The translations under genes were made by a program, and so were the position numbers. Below are positions 35,835 through 44,877 of a stretch of 59,917 bases of DNA, piece by piece. Within the stretch, counting starts at the first letter, position 1. Every line of letters starts with the position of its first letter. This DNA is from Aestuariirhabdus haliotis (lineage in GTDB: Bacteria > Pseudomonadota > Gammaproteobacteria > Pseudomonadales > Aestuariirhabdaceae). Below the pieces are notes generated by a model, which was given only the letters and a program-made list of their open reading frames with translations, did not search any database and was not told the DNA's origin. The stretch is from NCBI RefSeq assembly GCF_023509475.1, contig NZ_JAKSDZ010000021.1, positions 1 to 59,917 of the forward strand. The letters run 5' to 3'.

Positions 35835-36632
35835 CTAGTTGGGTACCGATTCGCTCTTGCGGATGTTGAGTTTGTAGGTAACTAAGTACTTAGTCAGTAT
35901 TTTATCGTACAGGCCATTTGTCTTGATTATCGCTAACCCCGCATTGAAATCGTCACGAACCTTCTTGTCCCAAACGGCATTATGAAAGCCGAATTTATTT
36001 CCGAATATTTTAGCTACAACGTAGTTTGAATCGCTATCAGATAGATCGATCCGGCTTTTGTAGTATATAAAAATCTCATGTGCCAAAACAATGATATCTA
36101 CGCGCTTTTTAAAAAGCATTGCAACCTGTGCGAGTTGGTTGGCTGTTTCCTGATATTGCTTGTTGTGACCGTTTTGTTCAGCTATGCGCTTGTATTCATC
36201 GCCGTAGAATAGGTTTGCTCGTTGATGGGCTAGTATGGAGTGCGACTGTAAATCGCTGATGCTTTTGATCTGGAAGTTATTTTCTTTCAAGTACACCGCG
36301 ACGGTTTGGTATTCAGGTAACACGATATCGGAGTAAAAGACCGGAATATCCTTGAAATTTTTCAGCGTTACGATGATGGCATCAACCCGCTTGCTGCGAA
36401 AGCTGAAGGGTAAACGCCCGTAGGGATAGTTCACCAACTCTACTCTATAGCCCATAACCTCTAGGCTCTGCTGTACTATTTCCACTTCCACGCCGGAAAA
36501 TCTGTTGCTCTCGACAATGCTGTAGGGCGGAAATTCGGCTACACCTATCTTTACGGTATTGCCACCTGCCGCACAATTAAGAGGAAGCAGTAAAAGCATT
36601 AATAATGCTATGTTATAGCGTTGAGCAATCAT
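35835..36632 (-). CDS. Periplasmic substrate-binding protein, family 3-like
   Basis: 265 aa with a signal peptide (YNIALLMLLLLPLNCAAG) and the amino-acid-binding-protein fold. The first lobe begins VKIGVAEFPPYSIVESNRFS; the end reads NAGLAIIKTNGLYDKILTKY, the usual family 3 closing helix. No transporter genes accompany it. It is more AT-rich than the similar gene at 13964, which suggests a different origin. Ligand unknown. Confidence 0.8.
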   Translation of the reverse strand: MIAQRYNIALLMLLLLPLNCAAGGNTVKIGVAEFPPYSIVESNRFSGVEVEIVQQSLEVMGYRVELVNYPYGRLPFSFRSKRVDAIIVTLKNFKDIPVFYSDIVLPEYQTVAVYLKENNFQIKSISDLQSHSILAHQRANLFYGDEYKRIAEQNGHNKQYQETANQLAQVAMLFKKRVDIIVLAHEIFIYYKSRIDLSDSDSNYVVAKIFGNKFGFHNAVWDKKVRDDFNAGLAIIKTNGLYDKILTKYLVTYKLNIRKSESVPN

Positions 36633-36775
36633 AGAGTGAATATAGCAGATTCAGTCCCAGGACGAATGCAGTAGTTGCTGCAACGTCTGGCAATTAAGGT
36701 AATCGATAGTTAAGAGCGTTGTGCTGCCAGTATCAGCACCCTGAAAATCGCATTTTATTAGCAATAGAGGCATCA

Positions 36776-37180
36776 ATGAATTTTTTGTTCGGATCTTCCT
36801 GGGGCTTAATGCTACTTGTCGTTACTGCCTTTCTATGCTTTATCCTTTTATTAAAAAGGTATGTTGGCTTTACCAAATACCCAATAAAAATAATTCTGGC
36901 GATATTAGCTGCTCAAGTAGTATTTTCTTTGTCCGGTGCCTTCGTTACTGATGCTTACTCAATACATGCCTATGCTTGTCTTGTTGGCATATTTGGATTG
37001 TATAGCACGCCAGTCACGGTCTTGTTACATATTTCAATAGCTATCTACTTTTATTTTGTACACTTACGGCGCGTCGAGATAATGATGAATGGTTGTGTTT
37101 GGGTGATCACCTCCTGGGCCATACTTAGTGCACTGATTGCATTCACTTTTGCACGATCAGCTTTTTTATGTACCGTTTGA
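36776..37180 (+). CDS. Membrane protein of unknown function, four helices
   Basis: About 134 aa from ATG 36776, with hydrophobic segments at about residues 5-25 (WGLMLLVVTAFLCFILL), 36-55, 62-90 and 105-125. AGAGG lies upstream of this ATG, so I prefer it over the longer frame from 36719. AT-rich. I do not recognise the family. Confidence 0.65.
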   Translation: MNFLFGSSWGLMLLVVTAFLCFILLLKRYVGFTKYPIKIILAILAAQVVFSLSGAFVTDAYSIHAYACLVGIFGLYSTPVTVLLHISIAIYFYFVHLRRVEIMMNGCVWVITSWAILSALIAFTFARSAFLCTV

Positions 37181-37224
37181 TTGGATAATTCTTGATCTGC
37201 CATTAGGGTAAGGTGTTAGGTTTT

Positions 37225-37520
37225 ATGATTGAAACCGATTCTTATAAGAAAGAAAAAAATTTCCATCTATCAAATAAAAGTCAACGGGAAAATACCCTAA
37301 TAAGCTGTCTTTATTCAGAAATCATATTGCACTTCATCTTCGAATACAGGGAGATGAAGTGAAGGTTCAAAACTATCTGAATCAGCTTGCAAATAATAAA
37401 TTTATTCAGATAAATGGAAGAGTATTTAATGCATCATATTCTCGTCTATTCAGACAGTCTTTCCTGGGGAATCATAGAGAACGGTTACCCTTTCACCAGC
37501 GCTGGCCCGGGGTGTTTTAA
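37225..37520 (+). pseudogene. Frameshifted small gene, possibly winged-helix
   Basis: ATG 37225 reads MIETDSYKKEKNFHLSNKSQ and on to a stop at about codon 46. Shifting frame near the start of CATCTTCGAATACAG gives a coherent continuation: DEVKVQNYLNQLANNKFIQI then NGRVFNASYSRLF, ending TAA at 37520. The joined product would be about 98 aa. The helix-strand pattern around KVQNYLNQLANNKFIQINGRV is reminiscent of a winged helix but too short to assign. Probably a decayed gene. Confidence 0.35.
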
Positions 37521-37700
37521 AACGCGTATAATGAATTCAATTTGAATGTTCGGGTGATTGAGAGCTGTCTTAATGGCCGTAGAACTTCAATTAGATGTGC
37601 TGAGTGGCATATCAGAAAATAGAGAGTTTAATCCCATTTGGCATAGCTATCTCGTGGTATTCTTTGCATTGACTACTATTGGCCAACAACAAGGATGGTT

Positions 37701-38270
37701 ATGGCTTCAGCCTTTGCTCATATTGTGGTTCCTGCCGTGGCCTATGCGGCGTTTAAGGGACGTTTTATTTCTGCGCGACTGTTTGTCCTGGCGGCTATGT
37801 TGTCGGTGGCGCCCGATATCGATGTGTTAGCGTTCAAATTTGGCATTCCCTATGAATCCCAATGGGGGCATCGAGGCTTTACCCATTCATTGTTTTTTGC
37901 CGGGCTGGTCGCGCTGTTTTGCACGTTGTTTTGGCGCGCAATGAAATCTCACCCGATCGCGGTCTTTCTGATTTGCTTTATTGCCTGCTCATCCCATGCC
38001 TTGCTGGATGGCCTGACCAATGGCGGGCTTGGTGTGGCGCTTTTTTGGCCTTTCGATAATACGCGCTATTTTTTACCTCACAGACCCGTTGAAGTATCAC
38101 CGATAGGCATAATGGCGTTCTTTACGGAACGGGGTCTTAACGTGCTCTGGTCAGAATTTATCTGGATTTTTCTTCCTGGTCTTTTCCTTGCGGTGACGGC
38201 CATCATGGCCCGGCATAAATATAAAGCCTCCATTGACGAACGTATTAAATCCCCAGCGGTATCTGAATAG
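37701..38270 (+). CDS. Membrane-bound metal-dependent hydrolase, YdjM-like
   Basis: About 189 aa from ATG 37701, with AAGGA five bases upstream (another ATG lies 6 bp earlier). The DUF457/YdjM pattern is clear: an early HIVVPAVAYAAF, APDIDVLAF, WGHRGFTHSLFF, and SSHALLDGLTNGG. The His and Asp residues sit next to membrane helices as in this family of inner-membrane zinc hydrolases. The substrate is unknown for the family. Confidence 0.82.
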   Translation: MASAFAHIVVPAVAYAAFKGRFISARLFVLAAMLSVAPDIDVLAFKFGIPYESQWGHRGFTHSLFFAGLVALFCTLFWRAMKSHPIAVFLICFIACSSHALLDGLTNGGLGVALFWPFDNTRYFLPHRPVEVSPIGIMAFFTERGLNVLWSEFIWIFLPGLFLAVTAIMARHKYKASIDERIKSPAVSE

Positions 38271-38286
38271 GTAGCAGGCAGTTTTT

Positions 38287-39531
38287 ATGAAAAAGGTGTT
38301 AAGTGTTGTTGTTCTGGCGGTGTTGTCACTCCTGTTACTGACTCAAATTGATGATGATCTCAGCGAAGATTCAAAAAAACTTATCAGTCGTTTGAATGAA
38401 AGTGCCAGGAGCGAATCCTACCTGTATCTTTACGGAATATTTGCGCAAGCAGGTGAGAACCCAACGGAGGTAGGTCGATCTCTTTTGCAAGAGAATCGGA
38501 AGCTCGATGCCGATGAGCATTACCAGGTTATCGATTACCCTGATTCAAACAAGCTGCCCTTACCTAAGGGTGATGAATTCTGCCGCTTGCGGGAAGCGGG
38601 ATGCCTGGAATATCTGTTTTCCAGCAAGGTGAATGCTCAAGAGTTGCTGCGCGAGCATTCTGTGTTGGTTTCTCGTTCCAACAGGTTTCTTCAGTTTGAT
38701 GAATATACGACCCTGTCAAAACCGACAGCTCACGAACGGATCCCCCCCTATCATTACCTCAGCGCTGCCGAACGCATTAAGCTCCTTCAAGCAATATCTA
38801 TCTATCAAAATGGCAGTGCCGGGCTCGCGATGGAATCCCTTGCACTACAGTTTAAAAAAATCCGGCAGTCCATGGCGCTGCAGGATAATCTGATTGGGAA
38901 ACTGATTTTCCTGATCAAACTGTCCGACATACTCGATGTGTACAGCGTTATATTATCTCGTGAAGGTGAAACCGCCTACCCTATTCCTGGTTTGCGTGAG
39001 TCGGAAAAAAGCTTCCGTATGATCGCCGCCAGAGAGTTTGGTATGTCGTATTATCTGTTCAAAAGTCTGGATAGGGATCCGGAACTCTTTACCAAGGAGG
39101 GTAATCTACCGGGTTGGCTCACGCGCATGCTGTATAAACCCAATATGACCATAAATGCCGCGAGCTACGAGTATTATCGACTTGAGCGCTTGGCCCAGTT
39201 GTCACCCGCTGATTTCGCTCAACAGGTTGCCCTTGGTAATCAAGAGCAGCCTTCGACCTCAAAAGTCAGAAATTATGTCGGGGGTACATTGCTGTCGATA
39301 TCATCGGACTTTGATAGCTATGTGGCCAGTTTTGCCGATTTTGATGCCAAGCTGGCGCTGTTTAATCAGCTTTATCACTCCAGGCTAACGCCTGCCAATA
39401 TGACAAATCCCTACTATGGCCAGGAAACACCGCAGGAGACTAAGGGGCGCCTATGCTTTAGCGGCCCATTAGAAGATGCCCGATCCTTGCGCTGTCTGAA
39501 GGTGAAATTAGAGGCACCGCTGCCTGAATAA
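38287..39531 (+). CDS. Exported hypothetical protein of 414 aa
   Basis: One N-terminal hydrophobic segment (VLSVVVLAVLSLLLLT) acts as signal or anchor; the rest is soluble and mostly helical. I do not recognise the family. It starts 16 bp after the YdjM-like gene and is probably cotranscribed. Two Cys within CRLREAGC could form a disulfide. The end (QETPQETKGRLCFSGPLED) shows another Cys and no anchor. Confidence 0.7.
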   Translation: MKKVLSVVVLAVLSLLLLTQIDDDLSEDSKKLISRLNESARSESYLYLYGIFAQAGENPTEVGRSLLQENRKLDADEHYQVIDYPDSNKLPLPKGDEFCRLREAGCLEYLFSSKVNAQELLREHSVLVSRSNRFLQFDEYTTLSKPTAHERIPPYHYLSAAERIKLLQAISIYQNGSAGLAMESLALQFKKIRQSMALQDNLIGKLIFLIKLSDILDVYSVILSREGETAYPIPGLRESEKSFRMIAAREFGMSYYLFKSLDRDPELFTKEGNLPGWLTRMLYKPNMTINAASYEYYRLERLAQLSPADFAQQVALGNQEQPSTSKVRNYVGGTLLSISSDFDSYVASFADFDAKLALFNQLYHSRLTPANMTNPYYGQETPQETKGRLCFSGPLEDARSLRCLKVKLEAPLPE

Positions 39532-39653
39532 GCCGTGACAGTTAACTCTTGATCTCGACCGTTGCTCTGGGCAAAACCGGCGAGCAGGATTACTCTGGCT
39601 AGGTCAGATGATACTTCGGATCATTTCCAGGTCATCGATACCAGTCGCGAGAG

Positions 39654-39937
39654 ATGCACAGACAATCCCAACCGCTGGTGACACTGCTTGTGAGCTTAAC
39701 ACTGCTGGTTGGCGTATTGCCCGGGCCGATGCGCGGTTGTCGAATTCGCTGCTCTCCTCGAATGAAGGAAAAGCCAAGCAGTCTATTATTGAATTTGTGA
39801 TAAAAGTAACCGAGGTGGGTTCTGGCGATTATGTGCCAGTTGAGGAGCGTATCGCGGTATTCGACAATGATGGCACGCTCTGGGTCGAACAGCCGCTCTA
39901 TGTTCACCACACCGACGCACAAGGTGAGTGGCGATAG
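39654..39937 (+). pseudogene. HAD-family phosphatase remnant
   Basis: ATG 39654 reads a good signal peptide (MHRQSQPLVTLLVSLTLLVG) and then loses frame. In another frame, from about 39775, the protein resumes as SIIEFVIKVTEVGSGDYVPV then EERIAVFDNDGTLWVEQPLY, which contains the HAD motif I (DNDGT) typical of secreted HAD phosphatases of about 300 aa. It stops at 39937, so more than half the protein is missing. Frameshift plus 3' deletion: a dead gene. Confidence 0.7.
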
Positions 39938-40067
39938 AGCGTCTCATATCGGTTGTCTGGAAAAAAACTGGATGAGGCCGAGTAAAAGGCTGGACGGTTG
40001 TGGATATAAAACAGGACTGGAAGCGGATCTACCCGCCGGTGAAGAAGTAGCGCCAGGAGGCTTTGTT

Positions 40068-40799
40068 GTGTCGAACTCAATGTATACCGACTATGCCGAT
40101 GAATATGAGGCTGCGATTCAAGAGAATATTTTCAATGGCAAATTTGAACGCCCTTCATTGTTGGGTTTATTGCCCGCCTTAAATGGCAAGCAGGTGCTGG
40201 ACCTTGGCTGCGGCCCCGGTGTGTACGCTGCAGAACTTGTCGCGCGGGGAGCCATTGTTACCGGTATCGATGTTTCCGAGAAGATGATTGAGATCACGCG
40301 ATCAAAAATGGGGGATGCCTGTCGCTGTTATGTTCAGGATATCTCGATAGGCTTGCCGGATGAGCCGTCGGAGCAGTTCGATATCGTGATTTGCCCCCTT
40401 GTGATTCATTATTTGGCTGATTTGAACCGGTTGTTCTCTGATGTTCATCGGGTGTTGAAAGCAGGCGGGCTGTTCGTTTTCTCGACCCATCATCCTTATC
40501 CGGATTTTGAGCGTTCACCCTCGGCAAACTATTTTGCAACAGAAGCGGTGGTTGAGGAGTGGGATACGCTGGGCAGGCCAGTTCCCGTCACCTTTTACAG
40601 AAGGCCGATCAGCGCCATTGCCAATGCCATTGCCGAGGCGCAGATGTTTATTGCCAATATCTCGGAGGGGAAGGTGAGCAAAGCGTTAAAACAGGCTTCA
40701 CCAGAACTTTATTCCAGGCTGTCCACCTCCCCCCATTTTATGTTTTACCAGTGCAAACCCCTCAGAGGTTTGCCTGAAAGCCCCGTAGGGCAGTCCTAA
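40068..40799 (+). CDS. Class I SAM-dependent methyltransferase, C terminus from MITE
   Basis: About 243 aa from GTG 40068, preceded by AGGAGG at ideal spacing. SAM motif I is VLDLGCGPGVYAAEL near residue 48; ITGIDVSEKMI-like motif II (VTGIDVSEKMIEI) and DIVICPLVIHYLADL follow. The last ten or so residues (LPESPVGQS) are read from the truncated MITE at 40771-40917, so the original C terminus has been replaced. The core fold is complete and it may still function. Substrate unknown. Confidence 0.8.
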   Translation: MSNSMYTDYADEYEAAIQENIFNGKFERPSLLGLLPALNGKQVLDLGCGPGVYAAELVARGAIVTGIDVSEKMIEITRSKMGDACRCYVQDISIGLPDEPSEQFDIVICPLVIHYLADLNRLFSDVHRVLKAGGLFVFSTHHPYPDFERSPSANYFATEAVVEEWDTLGRPVPVTFYRRPISAIANAIAEAQMFIANISEGKVSKALKQASPELYSRLSTSPHFMFYQCKPLRGLPESPVGQS

Positions 40800-40917
40800 A
40801 ATGGTTTTTCTCGGTGTTGAAGCTCTTGTTCAGGTCTCGACATGAATGGCGAGCTTCGCCTTGATAAAAACCATTTCTAGGATCCGCAGAGCTCTATCTG
40901 AAGTAATCAGAGGTGCC
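40771..40917 (-). mobile_element. MITE copy 3, 147-bp partial
   Basis: It matches 26422-26569 of copy 2 in the same orientation and ends in the terminal repeat GGTGCC followed by TTAA. The other half (about 114 bp) is missing, and the broken end lies inside the methyltransferase reading frame. The TTAA at 40918-40921 contains the stop codon (TTA on the plus strand) of the REC-GGDEF-REC gene. Confidence 0.85.
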
Positions 40918-42198
40918 TTAAATCATATAGCGATTGATCTTGGCGATCAGGTTACGCTCGTCGAAGGGCTTTTCCAGATAGTCATTAGCGCCAACCTCTT
41001 TACCCGTGGCTTCCAGCTCGGCGTTTTCCTGTTCGGCGATCAGCAGGATGGGGATTGAGCGGGTCTCCGGTTGGCTGCGCAGTTGGCGACAGACTTCGAG
41101 GCCATCGATATCCGGCATTTCAATGTCGAGTAACAGCAGGTCGGGTGAAATAGATTTAGCGAGTGCGATGCAGTCAGAACCGTTGTCAGCGGTGACAATA
41201 TTGCAATGACTGCTCAACTGACTGGTTAACAAGTTGAGTGTCTCGGCATCATCGTCAGCAACCAAAATGGTTTTCTGGCTGTCGGTTTCCTGGTATGAAA
41301 TGCGATTGCGCCCTTCTTTCTTGGAGCGGTAGAGCAAGTTGTCCGACTGTTCTATCAGATTATCGAAAGACCGCCCGGTAGTGTGGGTGCAGGTAGCAAC
41401 GCCAATGCTGGCGGTCACCACTTTTTCTGTGGTGGATTTGTCGTGGGGGATCTGCAAATCGACAATGCTTTGACGAATATTCTCGCCAACTTGTCTGGCG
41501 CCAGAAATATCGGTGTCTGGCAGCAGGACAATAAACTCTTCACCGCCATAGCGGGCGACAATGTCCGTGGGACGTCGTACCGATTTCTGTAGCGCTTCGG
41601 CAACCTGTTGCAGGCAAGTGTCGCCCATCTGATGGCCGTAGTGATCGTTAAACAGTTTGAAATGATCAATATCCAGCATGATCACCGAAATGGGAGAGTG
41701 AGTACGTTTTGCCACCGCCCACTGTTGCTTCGATAACTCATTGAAGGTGCGACGGTTGTATAGCTTGGTGAGACCGTCACGTTGGCTCAGCCGTTCCAGT
41801 TCGTCGTACATCTCATTGAGCTGATTTCGCATATCGATGATACGTTCCATCGCGCGTATTTTGGCTTTGAGAATGATCGAACTGACCGGTTTGTTGAGAT
41901 AGTCATCACCGCCGGCTTCGATGCCTTCCTCGACGCTTTTTTCGTCGGTTTTGCCGGTGGCAAAGATAATGGGTATCCAGCGATCCCCTAGCCATTCGCG
42001 CATCAACCGGGTGGTTTCAAAGCCATCCAGTCCTGGCATCTCCACATCCATAATGATCAGGTCAAAAGCGCTGTGTTCCAGCATCTGCAGAGCTTCTTCG
42101 CCACTCTGGGCTGCCGACGGCTCGTGCCCGGCATCACGAATATAGCTGCTCATGGTGTGCCTTATGGTGGCGCTGTCTTCGACCAATAGTATCTGCAT
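40918..42198 (-). CDS. REC-GGDEF-REC response regulator, diguanylate cyclase
   Basis: 426 aa. Receiver 1 has phosphoacceptor D51 (LIIMDVEMPGLDGF). The central GGDEF domain has an intact GGEEF active site near residue 214 (YGGEEFIVLLPDTD). The second receiver follows, with D near residue 354 (LLLLDIEMPDIDGL). It should make c-di-GMP under two phosphorylation inputs, like a rearranged PleD. No kinase gene is adjacent. The stop codon is provided by the TTAA target of MITE copy 3. Confidence 0.9.
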   Translation of the reverse strand: MQILLVEDSATIRHTMSSYIRDAGHEPSAAQSGEEALQMLEHSAFDLIIMDVEMPGLDGFETTRLMREWLGDRWIPIIFATGKTDEKSVEEGIEAGGDDYLNKPVSSIILKAKIRAMERIIDMRNQLNEMYDELERLSQRDGLTKLYNRRTFNELSKQQWAVAKRTHSPISVIMLDIDHFKLFNDHYGHQMGDTCLQQVAEALQKSVRRPTDIVARYGGEEFIVLLPDTDISGARQVGENIRQSIVDLQIPHDKSTTEKVVTASIGVATCTHTTGRSFDNLIEQSDNLLYRSKKEGRNRISYQETDSQKTILVADDDAETLNLLTSQLSSHCNIVTADNGSDCIALAKSISPDLLLLDIEMPDIDGLEVCRQLRSQPETRSIPILLIAEQENAELEATGKEVGANDYLEKPFDERNLIAKINRYMI

Positions 42199-42591
42199 GG
42201 CGGTGAGGGCTGAATCCTGTAGAGTTATGATGAGGCGTTTCGATTGCTCATGTCGGTACTGCCAGCCAAATCAAAGGATTGGTTGCTGCTCTGGCAACGG
42301 ATGCGCGGTTTTGCGCCTCCGGGCGCGTACGGCAAAACGCCAAGAGTATATGCGTTATGGCGGTCTGAATTAAAGAGGTGAGAGGCCTCAAAGATCACTT
42401 TTGTTTTATCGATTGCTGGGAATGATGTATCTGTCCATGGTACGGCGCCCGGGTGCAGATGAAAAAGGTGCGACGAAATGTGGTGATTTGTTCTTAAAAT
42501 GCACAAAACGGGCTGGGCAGGACCTTTTTAATCCAACGTATTCGCGGCATAGTTATGACCTGTTTTTTCTGACGCACAGTAGGGGTGTTTT
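42199..42591. other. Intergenic stretch without a supported gene
   Basis: 393 bp between divergent genes. Open frames on both strands here lack ribosome sites and protein-like composition. Presumably it carries the promoters of the response-regulator gene and of the 42592 gene, but I see no clear hexamers. Confidence 0.4.
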
Positions 42592-43029
42592 TTGTCTGAA
42601 TCCAGTCTGAGCTTCCACTCAAGGGGCTACCGTATTGCGTCCTGGGTCGGGGCGGTTTTTGTGATCGCCGTGGGGGTCTATTTGTCACGGATCGAGTATA
42701 TGAACACCGAATGGCTGAGCCGGGCGGGCTGCGTGGTGGTGATGCTGGGGGTCTGGTCCGGCGTCGGGGGCATCTTTCAGGAGCGTTTGTTGTACAGTCG
42801 TGCCAAGTGGCGCCGTAAAAGTGCTCTACGGGCGGCCCGGGCGCGTTTAAAAGCCGAGCAAAGCGATGAGGAAAAGTCGGAAAAAGTCTTGGCTGAAATC
42901 AATAAGGCTTTCGATAATCACGTTAAGGATGCGGCACAAAGAATCAGGCTGTCGATTGGGGTACTGGAGGTCTCCCTGCTGATGACCGGTACCTTCCTCT
43001 GGGGCTTTGGCGACCTTATGATGGGTTGA
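42592..43029 (+). CDS. Small membrane protein, unknown family
   Basis: 145 aa starting at TTG 42592 behind AGGGGTG. Two helices near residues 16-32 and 44-62 precede a charged cytoplasmic helix (LRAARARLKAEQSDEEKSEK), and a third helix is near the end (LEVSLLMTGTFLWGFGDLM). I do not recognise it. Confidence 0.6.
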   Translation: MSESSLSFHSRGYRIASWVGAVFVIAVGVYLSRIEYMNTEWLSRAGCVVVMLGVWSGVGGIFQERLLYSRAKWRRKSALRAARARLKAEQSDEEKSEKVLAEINKAFDNHVKDAAQRIRLSIGVLEVSLLMTGTFLWGFGDLMMG

Positions 43030-43138
43030 CCTAAAACTGCCATTCTTACCCCTGTTGTTCAGTTGTGTCGATGCTGCCTGCAGAACCGGTTTGTATTATT
43101 CAAGGCCATAGATGGCCCTTAAGAAAAGGATATTTTCT

Positions 43139-44398
43139 ATGATGAGAATTGCGTTGCTGCTCCTGATGTTTTTATCGAATGTTGCTGTCGCGGCCAGCTT
43201 TGATTGCCAGCAAGCTGAACGTGATTTGGATAAAGCGATTTGCTCAGATCTGAAGCTCAGTACGCTTGATGAGACTATGTCAACTTACTATTCAGAGCTT
43301 AAAGCAACACTTGCAAGCGAGGATGGGAATCAACTGTTGCAAGAGCAACGGGCCTGGTTAAAGCTCAGAGAAACGGAATGCGGCGCGGGTAATACTGAGT
43401 GCTTGCTTGACCTCTACGAAGCGCGCATATTGGCCCTGCGGAAACAGTCTGAAAACCTTGTGCCGTACGAGTACAAGCATAAGCTCAGCGTTGAAGGCTC
43501 TGACAACCCAAGCGCTCACCCTCAGGTCAAGCCAATGTGTGGTTTTGCCCCCGGAGTGATCACGGACGATACCCTGATCTATGCGGGAGGAGCCTACAGC
43601 GGCCAGAAAATCGATTATCAAATCGACCAAAGTGGTCACCAGGCCACCCAGTTTGAGGTGGTGGTTAATTCGCCGGATAAACCGGTAGCACTGCTTTTAG
43701 GGGCCTATGAACCCTCTATCTGGAATATTGCCTGGACTCAGGGCACTCGCATAGCTGCCGTTGTTGCTACCGGTTATCATCGGCAAGCCGTGGCAGGCTT
43801 GCCTGGCAATATCCCGGTGCTGATCAGTTCATACGACAACCAGGGGCCTTGTGGTTATACCTATGTGGGCAAGCGTGAATTAAAAACCCTCAACCCCATA
43901 TCCAAAATGGCTTTTAACAAAACGGTGGCCCTGGTGCATTTTGCCAAACAGGGCGAGCTGTTGATGGGGGAGCCGGTTCAACCTTCGGAGCCGTTATTTA
44001 CTTCCCAGGATACACCACCGACCAGTTTTGTTGATAAAACCAAGCCATTGGCTGGCGAAGCGGGTTTGCGGGACCTGGTTCGGCAAGGGTTGATTCGCAA
44101 AGCGACTCGCCAGGATGCCCTGCGCTGGGCTCAAATGAAAGCCGCCAGCTATCAACAGGAGGAAGACCTGCCGCCGGTGGCCGGTGGTTCCAGTTTGCCT
44201 TCCTTTATGCCCGGTAGTATTCATAACGGTTACGTTATTCTGGCACCTATCACTATTCCGGCTGGATTGTATGGTGGCCATTCCGCCGCCTTCTTTTTGG
44301 AAAAAGGTGTGCCTTATCCCAAGGGTGAGCTCGGCCACTCAGAACTGTACGATTTTAATAACCAGTCTTGCACTGGACCGGGCTGCGGAATGCATTAA
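43139..44398 (+). CDS. Secreted protein with LprI/DUF1311 N-terminal domain
   Basis: About 419 aa from ATG 43139, with AAAAGGA eight bases upstream. The signal peptide is IALLLLMFLSNVAVA. The mature N terminus is an LprI-type domain: FDCQQAERDLDKAICSD, then LDETMSTYYSEL, then QRAWLKLRETECG with the conserved cysteines. The long C-terminal part is unrecognised. LprI-N domains occur in lysozyme inhibitors and other envelope proteins, so a periplasmic binding role is plausible. Confidence 0.78.
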   Translation: MMRIALLLLMFLSNVAVAASFDCQQAERDLDKAICSDLKLSTLDETMSTYYSELKATLASEDGNQLLQEQRAWLKLRETECGAGNTECLLDLYEARILALRKQSENLVPYEYKHKLSVEGSDNPSAHPQVKPMCGFAPGVITDDTLIYAGGAYSGQKIDYQIDQSGHQATQFEVVVNSPDKPVALLLGAYEPSIWNIAWTQGTRIAAVVATGYHRQAVAGLPGNIPVLISSYDNQGPCGYTYVGKRELKTLNPISKMAFNKTVALVHFAKQGELLMGEPVQPSEPLFTSQDTPPTSFVDKTKPLAGEAGLRDLVRQGLIRKATRQDALRWAQMKAASYQQEEDLPPVAGGSSLPSFMPGSIHNGYVILAPITIPAGLYGGHSAAFFLEKGVPYPKGELGHSELYDFNNQSCTGPGCGMH

Positions 44399-44475
44399 AG
44401 AGCAAGCGTCTTGTTCGTGGTGTGAATCGCTGAAGGGTGTAGTAGGGATTTTGATTGTTGTTAAAAGGAGACGAA

Positions 44476-44850
44476 ATGAAGAATCAGCAGCTAACAGAAA
44501 TGCTGGTGGGCAGTCTAGCCGACGTCGAATCTAAATCGGAAGAATCCGTTTCGATATCACAGGAGCTTTCCGATATTGACGGGTTTGATACTGTTAAAGT
44601 GACCCAAAAAATCAGTTTGTCTCCTATGGATCCAGGCTCTGATAACCCGGGTGATCTTCCGCGATTTCCCGATATCAGGAACCCTGATGACCTGGTTCCC
44701 GATCTGGTTCGGCGCCTGAGATCATTGGATGACATTGGCAAGGAAAGGTGCACAAAAACCCGGGAGTGCTGGTATGAAGGTGTGTACGGAACCGGAGGTG
44801 TCAGGAAGGTATGTCGCACGATTACTGTGTGTGTCAGTACCGGAGATTAA
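44476..44850 (+). CDS. Small Cys-rich-tailed protein, unknown
   Basis: 124 aa from ATG 44476 behind AAAAGGAG. No signal peptide. The first 60 residues are acidic (SLADVESKSEESVSISQEL); a Pro/Asp-rich middle follows. The last 35 residues hold four Cys (ERCTKTRECWYEG ... KVCRTITVC). The layout, a leader-like acidic region before a compact Cys core, is reminiscent of bacteriocin or RiPP precursors, but no modification enzyme is adjacent. It lies between the LprI-type gene and a small membrane protein. Confidence 0.6.
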   Translation: MKNQQLTEMLVGSLADVESKSEESVSISQELSDIDGFDTVKVTQKISLSPMDPGSDNPGDLPRFPDIRNPDDLVPDLVRRLRSLDDIGKERCTKTRECWYEGVYGTGGVRKVCRTITVCVSTGD

Positions 44851-44877
44851 CTCGGGAATGCAAGGGGGATGGGGAGT

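Noticed and set aside
37558-37830. 90-codon frame before and inside the YdjM-like gene
   Set aside because: It overlaps the well-supported hydrolase gene in another frame, and its C-terminal part is Trp/Arg-rich shadow sequence.
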